Source of the DNA: Sebastes aleutianus
Taxonomy: Eukaryota > Chordata > Actinopteri > Perciformes > Sebastidae
Length of the DNA stretch: 64,000 bases
Assembly: GCA_916700875.1 (NCBI GenBank)
Contig: CAKAKS010000031.1
Span: forward strand, 3,848,477-3,912,476
Reading direction: 5' to 3'
The translations under genes were made by a program, and so were the position numbers. Shown one piece after another: positions 21,006 to 32,569 of the stretch (positions are counted from its first letter, which is position 1; each line of letters begins with the position of its first letter). The notes under the pieces were generated by a model that saw only the letters and a program-made list of their open reading frames with translations, was not told where the DNA came from and did no database searches.

Positions 21006-24000
21006 TTATCAACAGGCAGGCAGTCACACATACCGATGTGTGATTACATGAGGCCTCTTGTGTTACCCTAAAAATTTGAAGGCGCTAAAAATAGGAAGTG
21101 TGGCAGAAGTGAAACTAAAAAAGATCTGTTGTAAGAGTTTGATGCAATTTGCTTTGGCTATAATGTTTCTTAAAATGAAGTTTAACCCTAGTCATTAACA
21201 TTAAAGGGGACATATCATGCTCATTTTCAGGTTCATACTTGTATTTAGGGTTTCTACTAGAACATTTAATGTTCAAAAAACACATTATTTTTCTCATACT
21301 GTCTGTCTGAATATACATGTGTTCACCCTCTGTCTGAAACGCTCCGTTTTAGCGTCTGTCTCTTTAAAACCCAATCCCGAAAATGCCCTGTCTGCTCTGA
21401 TTAGCTCGCAAGAAAAATATGGTGCACCTTTACAAAGGTAGTTTGGCGATATATAGTATTCTAATGAGGCTGCATGTGACATAGGAAGGGGTGTCAAATC
21501 TGATCACATGTTTTCTGGGCAGCCCACAAAAACTGATTGATTATTTCACAGTTTGTGGGTTGGTAGACACTCCAGATACACAAATGTACTGTATGTGCAC
21601 AAGCACTGAAAAAGGGAGTTTTTCATGATATGTCCACTTTAATTTTGCGCACAGAACTTGCTGCCAATATTCTTGATAGAGCAGTGTGGTAGTCTACACA
21701 CGACACATACAGGTGGTGAGGCTTAAGCATGCTGTAATTGATTAGTTAATTGCATTGGCACCGTCTTTCTTCACTTCTACTCCTACAAAGTTGATCCAGT
21801 CTTCGCCATCTGCTACTGCATCTTATCAACAGAATTCTGATACTCTAAACCAATTTGCCCGCAACATGCAAATGAAAAATGAATGTTGCAGAAACAGGAT
21901 ATGAGCTGTGTTTCTGTGTGGTTCAGTAGAAACACGATTTCTCAATGAAGGAAGTTTTTAATAATCCTCGTGTTGTCATCAGACCTAAAGCTTTGGAACC
22001 TTTTACACATCGTCTGCTCAATTTCAGCCTGTGAAATCAACTTACATTAAGATTTCTGTCCAAAACACATGCGATCTTCACAATATGTTGAAAGACAGCA
22101 GATATCTTTTGGATGCATTTTTCAAGAGGGTTGTTATACTCTAACATGTGGTGGTGAATTTGGCTTAAGATGATATTGGTTCAGTCAAACCTTTGATAAA
22201 GAGCTTTCAGTTCTGATTTATAGAACACAGGGCCTATAACAATCACTGAAGGTTCAATAATAATAGGTGAACAGGAAATTGAACCGTGTACTACAGCAGT
22301 GGTTCCCAAACTTTTTGACATCCCTGTCAGATAAACTCAAGTCCCCGCTTCATCAACACCACCAGTCATGATCCAAAATGTTCCAAATGTTCATTTGAAC
22401 TGACTTTAAACTGGATGTTATTTTACACGATTAAAGGGACAGTGTGTAACATTTCGGGGGAATCTATTTGCAGAAATGGAATATAATAAGTATATTTTAT
22501 TTAGTGTACAATAACCTGAAAATAAGAATCGAGTTTGCGTTACTTTAGAATGAGCCGTTTATATCTACTACATAAGAAGCGGGTCCTCTTCACGGAGACG
22601 GCTGCCATGTTTCTACAGTAGCCCAGACTGGACAAACCAATCGCGTTTTCACGTTAGCCACCGTAGTTCTCCTACACACTGGGCACACGGGAGAAGTTTC
22701 AGTCGGTTGCAATCTGCAACCTCACCGCTAGGTGCCGCCAGATCCTACACATTGCACTTTTAACACTATAAAAGTGGATATTGTTAAAAATATTCTTCAA
22801 ACAATATCCACTTTTATAGTATAGTACAATACAATTAAACCATCAGCATTCTGTCTGTGTTGTAGTCTGGTCAAGTTTGCATTTGTACTACCAGTGGCAG
22901 AAACTTGACGTATCATCCCTTTATCCATTATCTAGCTATCTCAACCCCTTATCCAGTCAGTGCAAACTGGCTAACTGTGTGAACTGTTAATATTACTTTT
23001 AATGTTAGCTGTCTATTTCAGCCATTTATCCATTATTTAGCTAACTATTTCAACCACATATCTAGTAAGTGTAGCTAACCGTTTGAACTGTTTATATTCC
23101 TTTTGATGTTAGCTATCTATTTCAGCCGTTAATACATCATTAAGCTAACTAAATTTATTTCAACCACTTATCCAGTAAGTGTAGCTAACCGTTTGAACTA
23201 TTAACAGTATATTCCTTTTATTGTTAGCTATCTATTTCAGCCATTTATCCATTTAGCTAATTAGTTCAACCACTTCTCCAATAGGCTAAGTGTAGCTAAC
23301 TGTTTGAACTGTCTATATTCCTTTTAATGTTAGCTATATATATCAGCCATTTATCCATTACTTTGAGCTAACTGTTTAGACATCTCTGCTCACTTGCTAA
23401 CTAGTTTTATAGCTCACTCAATATGTGTATATATGTTTATTCTTTAGTCAAATCATAATCCCGTGGACAGCTACAGTAGTTCCCCTGAGCTACAAGTAGC
23501 CCTGGTTGGGAGTCACTGTGCTAGAGTGCATGCACCATTTGCACTAACTGACATGCTCAGTCACAATGCGAGGCAGTTGAGTATTTTTTTTTGAGTGAAT
23601 GGTTCCTAACCTCCCTGCGGTTCTGTCGCAAACACTCACACCACTTATGTCAGACCATTTGGCTGTGACAAAGCCGGCAGTGAAGACACAAACAGGAAGT
23701 GAGCCATATCTCTGCAATGCTTTCACCACTCATGATCAAAGTTCCTCAGCGGGTAGACGTCTTCACATCATACCTGTCTGTCCGCAGTCTGCTCTGCTGT
23801 TAAAATATTGTCTGAGTTCCTGACAAAGTGGAGAATTGCTGCAAATTGTTTTGGATGCATCAGTTGTGAGGATTAAGTGATTTTCCGGAACAGAAATGTA
23901 TACACGCACACACAAGGGCCAGCTATTATCATGCATGACATGCTAATCTCACCCCCCGGGTGAATACATAAATCAGAATGCGCGGCCAGGCCGAGCAGGC

Positions 24001-26291
24001 AGTAAGTCATGGGGATGGTGATCACACTGTTATCTCCTCTGTCCTACTGATCCTCAGCCTCAGAGAGTGAAAGGTAATCTTAGTCCTGCTGCGGGTGGAA
24101 AATCCATAGGTGGACAGACCAGAGGTGCCAGCAGGTCACTCCAGCCATTCAGTGTCGCCCGGTGTGTGTGTCACAACATTTTATTGTTGTATTGTACTTT
24201 TCCTCCGCAGAAAATTGTCGGAAAGCTCCAACTGTGAGGCTTTGAGTCAACTCCTTGTGTCTGTCATGTGTGCTGGATATGATATCAAGAAGGAGACTTG
24301 TCACACTATTGAGATGCAAATTCTCAGCTATTTATACAGGAAGGATTAGACGGGAGAGCTTTTCTACACGAGGAATCCTTTGGTTTGGTTTAGTGTGCCA
24401 GAGATGAATTTAAAGGATAATTCTTACAACGGGTTATATTTTTGTAGTTTTTGGCCATGATTTATATCAGTAATAGAAATGATGACATCTCTATAAAGAC
24501 AGCTGATTAGACTGTTGTCAGGCCATTAAATGTGCGTTATCGGTCGCTATAAGCACCATAGATGTGGGTCAATAGGGGCCTACTACACCCAATAGTAGGT
24601 TTAATCATATATTGACATGGTAGATAACCTAAAGAAAGTATAAAAGAGCACAACAGCCAACTCTAGTGACTGTATGACGGAAGTCAGGCGTTGTAGTATA
24701 GGCAGCATGAGGCCAGGGTTTACATCCCGTGTGAAACCAAAAACGTGTATTTGTCCTTGTGGTCAGAAGCGTTAAGTTTCACTATCACTTTTGAAACAGA
24801 CACTTTAAGCCAAAACATGATGTTTTTGTTGTCTAAATCTAAAAAAAGTTGTAGTTTTGTTCCCTAAACCTAAAGAAGCCTTTCTGTTTGTGTTCTAAAT
24901 GTAATGTTCATTCAGTTTTATGTGTCACAACGTATATGGAAGAACAAACAAAGGCAATATGATCCAAACTGCCAAATGTAAACATACATCTCAGTTTACA
25001 GACAACTTCCTGGTTCAACTTTGGGTTACTGTACTTGTACGTGCATACAGTTCTCTTGTGCAACTATGCATTATTACACAACATTTCACTCCAAAGGAAG
25101 TGGTTTAAATAAAAACTGGCTTGATTGTTGTTCGCTCATGTTTCTTGCCCCGTCAGTTAATCGTAACCGATAAAATGATGACCAAAGCTATGATCAAAAC
25201 ACCAAATTTGTAATAAAGTGCAATTATCCTTTAATCTCAAAAGCCACTTAAAGGTACAGTGGGAAGGATATGGTGGCATTTAGTGGTATGGTTGCAGATT
25301 GCAACCAACTGAGTACCCCTCCGCTCACTCCACCCTTACCAAGACCGCGGTAACGTGAGCCGCTGAGTGCAAAACTGTGGCAACGTCGTTTGCCTCGCTC
25401 AGAGGTCATCCTTACCATAATAACATTACTTTAGGAGCAACAGAAGTCAGACGGCGGCTGGCGGTAGCACGGTTTTGCTCTCTGCGGCTCACGTTACCGC
25501 AAAAGTCTCTCTCTAGAGCCAGTGTTTGGTTTTTCCATTCTGGGCAACTGTAGAAACAAGACAGAGCAACATGGCAGACTCCGTGAAGAGGACCCGCTCC
25601 CTATGTAGATATGAAGGGCTCATTCTAAGCTAGCGAGAACAGAACGATTCTTTTCAGGTGATTTTACACTAATGAAAAGATCCCCTGAAATGTTACACAC
25701 TATTTATTTAATGACTATGAGCTCCATTTCTGGGTAAATCCTCATCTGTGATTTTCCACCTCCAGGTCGAGTTGGGAGCTCCCCGACCTGCGTGAAGGCA
25801 AAATCCAGGCCATCAGCGACTCGGATGGGGTGAACTACCCGTGGTACGGCAACACCACGGAGACATGCACTGTGGTAGGCCCCACCAAGAAGGACAGCAA
25901 GTTCACTGTTAGTATGAATGACAATTTCTACCCCAGCGTGACCTGGGGTGTGCCCGTCAGCGACAGCAACGTGCCTCAGCTTAGCAGCATCCGCCGAGAC
26001 CAGAGCTTTACGACCTGGCTGGTGGCCATCAACCAGGCCACCTCAGAGACACTCGTCCTGCAGACAATCCGCTGGAGGATGCGGCTTCACATCCACGTGG
26101 ACCCGGAGAAACCTCTGGGTCACAGGGCCGTTCTGAACGAGCCCGTGTCCCAGGATCAGCCCCAGATCCTGGGCAAGAACGAGTCCATCCCCTCTAACGC
26201 CACGGTCAAGCCCAACGCCAACGATGCCCAGGTGCTGATGTGGCGGCCAAAGAACGGTGACCCCGTGGTGGTCATCCCACCCAAATACTGA
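17568..26291 (+). CDS. fam78a: fam78a: FAM78A protein, whole coding span
   Basis: Two coding exons (17568-17893, 25766-26291) join in frame to 283 residues, the length I recall for human FAM78A. The conserved body begins MGCIQSIRCKPKSF and continues with EVNTSIDPNPTSIDESSSVV, VGWIQACNHMEFYN-like (here TIGWIQACNHMEFYNMYG), MSSWELPDLREGKIQAISDS, NYPWYGNTTETC, NDNFYPSVTW, RDQSFTTWLV and PNANDAQVLMWRPK, ending VVIPPKY. FAM78 proteins have no established biochemical function; two paralogues (A, B) exist in vertebrates, and this reads as A because of CKPKSF and IDPNPTSIDESSS. The 21-residue hydrophobic N-terminal extension depends on the start choice (17568 versus 17631). The gene is divergent from plpp7 and convergent with nup214. 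Confidence 0.95.
17911..17933 (+). repeat. Poly(T) run of 23
   Basis: An uninterrupted T tract in the fam78a intron, 17 bp past the splice donor. Confidence 0.85.
18245..18560 (+). repeat. hAT-like MITE remnant (GAGCTGCAA...GATTAATC type)
   Basis: It starts TTAGAGCTGCAATTACACTT then AATATCGATTAATTTGCC, and ends GTTGATCGACTAATCAATTA. The paired GAGCTGCAAYGATTAATC / GATYGACTAATCA ends recur at 63488 and 63745. The internal TTTTGTCCAAAACCCCAAAG is also typical of that family. Confidence 0.6.
18780..19098 (+). repeat. MITE family E (AGAGCCAGTGTTTRGTTTGT), 5'-diverged copy
   Basis: It contains GGTTGCAACCAAGTGAAACT, then TCTCTAGAGCCAGTGTTTAG, AGAGGACCCGCTCCGTATG and AGATATAAACGGCTCATTCT. It ends AATGTTACACACTGTTCCTT TAA at 19098. 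Other copies are at 22434-22762 (inverted), 25250-25706, 33911-34486 and 41498-41598. Noncoding. Confidence 0.7.
19919..20010 (-). repeat. Possible retroelement 3' tail, inverted
   Basis: AAGGTCAAAGGTCAACTTTA then TTGTCCTGCCAGGGGAAATT. On the minus strand this reads AATTTCCCCTGGCAGGACAA then TAAAGTTGACCTTTGACCTT, the CAATAAAGTTGACCT-type tail of a fish retroelement. Confidence 0.45.
20280..20396 (+). repeat. Retroelement tail with (TTTGAA)n
   Basis: TTTATGCCAATAAAGCTTAT is followed by TTGAATTTGAATTTGAA. AATAAAGCTYATTTGAATTTGAA is a familiar ending of fish Rex1/Babar-like elements (family from memory). Confidence 0.5.
20972..21003 (+). repeat. (GT)16 microsatellite
   Basis: An uninterrupted GT dinucleotide run in the fam78a intron. 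Confidence 0.9.
21199..21642 (+). repeat. MITE family B copy in fam78a intron
   Basis: The left end is CATTAAAGGGGACATATCAT and the right end is ATGATATGTCCACTTTAA. The inverted parts AAAGKGGACATATCAT span about 17 bp, flanked by TTAA. The interior has GGTTTCTACTAGAACATTTA and TCTGTCTGAAACGCTCCG, as in the other family B copies. Confidence 0.75.
22434..22762 (-). repeat. MITE family E, inverted copy
   Basis: It starts TTAAAGGGACAGTGTGTAAC, then AGCGGGTCCTCTTCACGGAG, TGGACAAACCAATCGCG and GGTTGCAATCTGCAACCTC. It ends TCCTACACATTGCACTTTTAA. It is the minus-strand form of the family seen at 33911. The CTTTTAA end abuts the 22765 hairpin. Confidence 0.75.
22765..22820. repeat. Perfect 21-bp hairpin with 14-base loop
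   Basis: Arm 22765-22785 begins ACTATAAAAGTGG and is exactly reverse-complemented at 22800-22820, which ends CCACTTTTATAGT. The loop is AAAAATATTCTTCA. No mismatch is seen in the 21 pairs. It lies between a family E MITE and a tandem array in the fam78a intron. It could be a tiny MITE remnant, or a stem in the fam78a pre-mRNA. Confidence 0.85.
22915..23375 (+). repeat. Tandem array of four to five units of 104-114 bp
   Basis: The phrase TGTTAGCTATCTATTTCAGC (with variants) recurs near 23003, 23108, 23223 and 23329. Between occurrences the order is constant: CCATTTATCCATT, TTTAGCTAACTA, TTCAACCACTTATCCAGTAAG, TGTAGCTAACCGTTTGAACT, ATATTCCTTTTAATG. A partial first unit begins near 22915. Units differ by point changes and small indels, so the array is old. 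There is no reading frame. Confidence 0.8.
23376..25249. other. fam78a intron, no recognised feature
   Basis: No exon-like conservation and no repeat I can name, apart from scattered short simple sequence. The short open frames have no splice support. Confidence 0.35.
25250..25706 (+). repeat. MITE family E copy with internal extra sequence
   Basis: GGTACAGTGGGAAGGATATG, then GGTTGCAGATTGCAACCAAC, TCTCTAGAGCCAGTGTTTGG, AGAGGACCCGCTCCCTATG and AAATGTTACACACTATTTAT near 25706. It is longer than the other copies: sequence around 25330-25500, bounded by CGGTAACGTGAGCCGC and the inverted GCGGCTCACGTTACCG, is inserted. It ends about 60 bp upstream of the fam78a exon 2 acceptor. Confidence 0.7.
25766..26291 (+). 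CDS. fam78a: fam78a coding exon 2
   Basis: The acceptor is TTCCACCTCCAG, ending 25765. The first base G completes ATG, giving GMSSWELPDLREGKIQAISD across the junction exactly as in the family. It encodes residues 109-283, the most conserved part. Stop is TGA at 26289-26291. Coding GC is clearly higher than in the flanking intron. Confidence 0.95.
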
Positions 26292-27530
26292 CCTGTTTCA
26301 CTGACCAGACTGGCCTTGGATACCTTAACAGTATCATCTCTTATTTCTTTTGTTCCTGCTCATCACCAGCTCTCACCGCTTTAACCCTTTCCCCTCTTTT
26401 TTTTGCCTCTATATTCTTCTCTCTTATGTTTAAAAAAAAAAAAGACAGAGAGAAAAACAGGCAACAGGCTCTGAGAAAAAGACCAGCTGTTGCTCTGAGG
26501 TGGGGGCTTGAGCACACTTTTTGAAACTGGAGCGAACAAACTGCAACCATTCTACCTTCAAACCGGGTCGGGTCGCACTGTGCTAAACGAAGTCATTGCA
26601 AAAATGAAGAGAATTTCTTTGTTTTTATATTTCAGTTTTATATTTTGGCTGTTTGGGCCAAGTGATATGGGGTTTGTGAGTGTGGGTGCATTTTAAGTAT
26701 TTACATGACCATGTCTGCGCACCTGCTGCATACATGGATATGCACAAACCTTGAATACCAGTTGTGTTTTTATTTATGGGCTGGGAGAAGAGTGCATTTC
26801 ATTTTGTTTGTTGTTGCATTTGGGTGACATACTAGATTTTAGTACTTTTTTTAAGAAACATGCAAGACATTCAATCCATGCTGCCTTAAGTTTACATCGC
26901 TTTTCCACTGCAAACGTTTTAGCCTTAAACAAAGTGCAATGCAGTATTTTGCTCATTTGTCCCGTCTCTTCCAGATTGTTGGTGCTGGCGTGTGTGGGTT
27001 TAGGACAGGAACGATACCACAGAAGAAGACCAGGGTCTGAAGGCTTTTGCATGTACCTGACAAATGTAATGTCTCACGAGTACAACCAGCGTTACGCGTA
27101 GACACAGTGACACAACCGAGCTAACTAGTTGTGTTTTCAAGTGTATTATGCAACAGAAGAGATGCTCTGTACTGATACAGAGAACAGCTGTAACAGCTGT
27201 TCCCTTGTCAATAGCACTCGACACAATAATGTGCAATAACAGCTTGAGCAAAAAGCACTCCTCAGCTAACCTCATTTCATTCACTTCCTATGCTGTTTAT
27301 AGGCAGTTGTAGCATTCAACATCGGAAGTTTTCCTTTCTCTGTTTCACTCCATCTCAGGGCCCCTTTTTCACTTCCTTCCTGTCTGGCCTATTCTTTCTT
27401 GCCACAGCACAGCGAGTAACTAAGTGTTTGTATTGCTCACATTGAACAATCAATACTTTGATTAATAAGCAGCCACAGACAGGGGAAATAACTGGAGACT
27501 TACAGTAATAAAAACAGCAGGATATCTGCT
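26292..27530 (+). other. fam78a: Probable fam78a 3' untranslated region
   Basis: Sequence after the stop, free of the dispersed MITEs common elsewhere. It contains a 12-base A run near 26432. The end is placed at the first clear AATAAA (27507). It may be shorter or longer. Confidence 0.35.
27507..27512 (+). promoter_or_regulatory. fam78a: Candidate fam78a polyadenylation signal
   Basis: AATAAA in the plus orientation, 1.2 kb after the stop codon. No other canonical signal stands out closer. Confidence 0.3.
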
Positions 27531-28789
27531 GTGCTGTCTCTCTTGACAATCTAAGACACGTTTTATTTAGCCTATTATTATTGCCTTCCCTTAAATCCAT
27601 AACAGCCCTTTTCACAACGCGTCTCTCGTGTTAACAGTGCATTTTGTCCCTCGCCCTCAATCATCTGTAATTTTTATCTACACCAGTGTTCCTCCTCTCA
27701 CTTCCTCTTTCTCGTTTTCTATCTGTTGTCGAGGCTGAAAAGCAGAGCAGGAGGTATGCAAGTTTGATCCTGACTGCTCGGTTGGCATATAGATGACCCA
27801 CTTCTCTGCCCTGCCAGTTGTAGCTCTCGCTTGCAGAAATGTGGGGGTTTGTCTCCCTTTATTTCACCGCCGCTAAGACACAAACACGCGTATACGCAAA
27901 CAGCTCTGGTCAGCTAAATACCAACATTAAATGAGATGATGCCCGTTAAGCTGTTAATCTTTGAGACGGGGCTTCAGCTGCAGACTCTTAAAAGCAGAGA
28001 GAAAGGCTGCGTTTATCACAGGAAGCCCAAATAGGGATAAAAAGTGATTTATGTACACGTACTATTTTAAAATCTGTTAATGAGCTCTGTAAGTTGGCCA
28101 GTTTTTAATGGCCAGTTTTTCCACTTTCAGATGTTACAAACAAGCTCACTGTGCTCACCAGGTTCCCGTGTTATGCCTCCAACCAAAGGAATAATTTGCA
28201 TGCAAGTCTGATCTGCATCGTGTATCTCAGAAAGATCAATAAGCTGCTGCTATTTCAGTGTATTAGCGTCTTCTTACTATCGTACTACCGTACAAAGCAT
28301 TCATTCATCCATCAGACTTTGTGTTTTTTAGGATATTCTCTCCATATAACCGTTACACGACAGAATTATTCAGTCGTACTTTGGCTGATATTTCTACCAA
28401 GAATAGTTTGACATTTTGGGAAATACGTTTATTCGCTTTATTCTTTCGATAATTAGATGAGAAGATCGATACCACCAAAGAGTATAGAAGCAAACAGATG
28501 AAACTCCAGTGTTTTTTTGACAACATCCGATGCCGCCATTTTGGACTGAAAATGCTTTATATAAATATTTATAATAATAATAAACGTTTTACTGGCGTCC
28601 AGCAGTTTCCGACATTCCTGCAAAAAATCACACCGTAATCATTTTAATATTTTTTTTCTAATGAAAATGAGATTAATGATGTACAAATGATCATTCCCTC
28701 TAATATCACAAATCATATTGCAATATCAGTCAAAATAATCGCAATTAGATACTTTTTCAAAATCGTGCAGCCCTGTACTGTAATGCCTA
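27531..28789. other. Intergenic, mostly unrecognised
   Basis: No coding signal. The part near 28640-28780 (AATCACACCGTAATCATTTT ... AATCGTGCAGCCCTG) looks like the end of a hAT-type MITE, but only one end is clear. Confidence 0.35.
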
Positions 28790-28981
28790 TTTCTCTCCTC
28801 AAATGTTTTCAAAAACATATTTTAGTGTACTGTTTAGTTGTAAAATGAGAAAGTGTCCCGGCCGCCATGTGGAGAACAGCCGAGCCAAAACCAGCCACAG
28901 ATCATCTGTCTCATGTACTACTGTCAGGATATAGTGACAGTCTGAGCAATTATGACAAAAAGTTACCAAGTGTAGCTTTAA
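28790..28981 (+). repeat. MITE family A, deleted copy
   Basis: AATGCCTATTTCTCTCCTCA, then GTACTGTTTAGTTGTAAAAT and CGGCCGCCATG come from one side of family A. TCATGTACTACTGTCAGGAT, ATAGTGACAG and GTGTAGCTTTAA come from the other side. The two are brought together by an internal deletion. Confidence 0.55.
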
Positions 28982-30659
28982 TGTAGTAATATTTAGCTGA
29001 ACCAGAGCTCAAACATCCATTTGATCAATTTGATGCCACCAGCGATTCTAACTACATTTTAAGCCCACGCATGACTGAATATAGCCGCTCCTGCTCGGCT
29101 CGGTTCATGTGTAACTAGGATAGCCTCTGCTCAGGCTGGATCGCAGGGCTCTCGCTGTGCTGAGGGGAGAAGGGAAGTAAAAGGCTAGTGGGGGGACTGC
29201 TGTCATAATTAGATCTGCTGTGACACACTTGCATGCCCTAGATGGACTGAACTGTGCCGAGTCGGTGCCGTGCAACGCCAGGGCCAGCTGGAGTCATGGG
29301 TGAGGGTTTAAGTGAGGTCAAACAGCAAAGGTCAGGGTCAAAGTGTTTGTGTGAAGGGAGCCGTCAAAGTCCTAAAAATGAACCAAGTGGCGGTGAGGGA
29401 GTATTCTGAATACGAAGGTGAAAACTAATTTAGACATTAAAGCCAGATTAAAATAACGGTGACATTTACCGAGCCCAACTTGGATGTTAACCACAATTTA
29501 TTTCAGTTTGTGGTTTGTTCTGAAGGCGGCAGAGAAAGCTGCAGCTCATGTTATGATAGTACTCTGGAGCTGGACAACATGTAATGTAGTTCAACCTGAA
29601 CACGCAGAGTGTCCCGCACTCACAACATGTGTGTGTGTAGTCATGTGAGCGTGTGTGTTTAAATCCCATTTGAGGGATTTAGGAAGGATGAGGAGTTTCA
29701 CTGATGTGCTTCTGCTGTTGTTGAGTCATGATTCTTTCTCTCACACACACACACACAAACAAAGTGCAGGGGAGGTTACGTCCTTGTCATAAAACAGGGA
29801 CAGAGCTTGCCCTCACACACACACATAAAAACACACACATAAACACCCTGAGGGGACGGAGCAGGCCTGGTGTGGTATCGGATTGTCACAGCAGTGTCAC
29901 ATTGGCAGTGAGGACTCATTTATTAGCCCTGCACGTGGACCGTCTGAACACATGCATATGCTACAAAGCCATATGCACAAACACACCTGTTTACTAATAA
30001 ACAGGAAGTGATACCGTGCATTTATTTCTGCTGTTAAACTAGAGTGAGTAGGTTTTAACTGAGCTCATTGGGTGGGTGCCTGTCAACTATCAGTAGCATC
30101 TCGTGTTATTTTCTAGGATAAGGGCACTTAATTATCTTCTTTGTGTGTGTCTGAATTTGTTAAAGATGTGTTCATGTTGTGTATTTTGTGTTCACACAAC
30201 AGAAGAACTTCATAAATTCTTTATGTGCTTCCTTAACTAAGCCACAGAAAAACAAAATCGCAGTTTGTTTGCTGTACGGAGGACAAAAGGTGCCAAAATT
30301 GGACAAAGCCAAAACTATGCAGTAGGTTATTGTTAGTAACTCGTGAACTCTAAAACCTCTTGGCACTTAATAACAGGCCTGTTTTCGGTTGTTTTTGATC
30401 ATTACATGTATTTAGCATGTCCTGAGAAACATCACAAATGCAAAATGTAGCCATGTGAAAGATTTTTCTTTTTTTTTTTCTGCTTGTACGGCTGGGCCAA
30501 GTGGATGAAAGCCTCCTCTCCTAAACCCACACCATTACAGTTCTTCTGAGGGCTGCTACCTTTGCTTCAGATTTAATTGCTGTTTAACTCCCATGAAGCA
30601 TTAGTAAATCATCATCCCCCCCAATAGAGAGGTGAAGTCCCTCCCCCTTCCAGCAGACT
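28982..30659. other. Intergenic, no gene; short CA/GT tracts
   Basis: It holds simple CA/TG runs near 29624-29640, 29741-29756 and 29815-29840, and otherwise unrecognised sequence. No exon-like signal on either strand. Confidence 0.35.
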
Positions 30660-31257
30660 CCATGGGACCTATTTCGGAAGAAATATGTACGGTAGTCAAC
30701 AGAGACAAATATTTTTTTGATCCCGTTTGAATTGCGCCATGAATCACACATGTTGGTCAATTTAAAAGATAATTTTGCAGGTCAAGAAAGTCAGTTAGTC
30801 GTAGGTTTGTCGTATGTTTGTCGTAGTATCATTTAGTTTTGTGTGAAACCGCTCAGTGAACTACATCTCTCGTCTCGCACAACATATTTCACTAACACTA
30901 GCTAGCTAGAGCTAGCTAACTTAGCTATGTTCAATGCACAAATGAAACGTTATCTTACCTGATGTGTTTTCTCCAGCGACTCCTGGTGTCTTTAGCAGCC
31001 GGGAAGAGAAAGAACGATCAGACCCGTTGCTGGTGTGAGTTCATCCCAGTAGGAAACACACAGGCATCGTAGCTTTGGGTGTGTCGTCTTCCTAATTACG
31101 TACTGTATTTTCACAGTCTGATACTTCAACAGTTTTACAACAAACTGAGACTTTCGTGACTTGCAAAATTATGTTTTTCAATTCAAACGGGATCAAAAAA
31201 TTATTTGTCTATCTCCGTTGATTATGTTCATATTTTTTCCAAAATACGGTCCCATGG
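30660..31257. mobile_element. 600-bp MITE with about 75-bp terminal inverted repeats
   Basis: The left end CCATGGGACCTATTTCGGAA runs through GATCCCGTTTGAATTG at about 30735. Its inverse at the right runs from CAATTCAAACGGGATC (about 31180) to ACGGTCCCATGG (31257). The arms match over roughly 75 bp with a few differences. The interior has no transposase. A CTAGCTAGCTAGAGCTAGCT cluster lies near 30897. Superfamily not assigned. Confidence 0.8.
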
Positions 31258-32569
31258 TGTTCCACCGGAAGGGGCGGGACTTGGCCTCTCTATAAAACAT
31301 CCCAAGTTCACACTCAGGACCACCTGCCTTCATTTCCTGGCTTTGCCTTTTGGTTCTATCCCATTAAAAAAGAAAAGTTCAGTTCATCTTGCTGTTCTCC
31401 TTACTATAAATCAACATAGTCCCCATGGTTTAAACACAACCATAAATGTAGCACAGAAGATAATATGAGCGACTATGTGTACGTTTCTCATTTTGTTTGG
31501 TTTGTTTCCTGGAAATACAGCACTGAAGTAGTTAAAGCAGTTTGTGTTCTTTGTGTTCAGCTTTGACTTTTACACCAATACTTGAAAATGGGTCAGTTCT
31601 GGCAAATATTTAAAACTGTGAAAATGCACAACACTGGGGAAACAAACCCTGAAAGAAAATATATAAAAAGGTCTTTTTCATGAATGAATAAAATGTGCAA
31701 ATATTATCTGTTGTCTTTCCTTCTTTTCTTTTTAGCTCATATGTTTCCCATTGTGATATTCAAACAGTGAGTTTCCTTCGCTGTCTGGTAAATGTACACT
31801 CTACATTGACTTCCTTAATGACTGATTATACTGCGTGAATCTACTAGTTTCATCCATACATGTGCCACCTCAGGGTGATTTTCTTTCCAAACATGTTGTT
31901 CTGTGGGTTTATTCACTGCACAAATCAAAGAACCAGATAGCCTCTGAGACACGACAGAAAGAAAGAAATGCAGTCTCCGATGCCGAATTGAAAAATCTTG
32001 AAAGCCTGCATGCATACGAAGAAACCCCGAGGCTACACATACATGGCTGAGCACATGATGTACTGTATGCCAACTCGGGCAGTCAAGAGATCCCTACAGC
32101 ACCGGAGAGGATGTTTCTGCTCTATATATGTCTCTTTTTGTTGATTAAAAGCAATGAAAGAAGATAAAGAAAGACATAGTAGAGTGAAAGACTGGGTTAA
32201 ATCAAGGGATGATAAAAAATAGACAAATAATACAGTATAGATCCTTTAGACTCGTATGGTCAGGGACTATGTGGATTTGACATACATACAGTCGGGAAAA
32301 AACCTGAATCAGTGAGACAAGAACTTTCATTTTCAACTACTGTATATTGCTACGGATTAGAAAGAAAGGAAATTCTACATATAAACCTCAAAACTGTGAA
32401 GATTTTAGAATTTATCTGAAGTACAAATGAATTCAGTGGCGTTGTGCGTTGTGTCAGCCTTTTGGTTCAAAGATATACCACTCATGTATTTACACACTAT
32501 TGCCTTTATAGCAGTGTGAAAGCTGGTAAAAATAAATACTCCATTGTGTCTGTTGATGTGTGGAGAATG
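31258..32569. other. Intergenic, no recognised feature
   Basis: Only short incidental open frames; no repeat family I can name. Confidence 0.35.
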
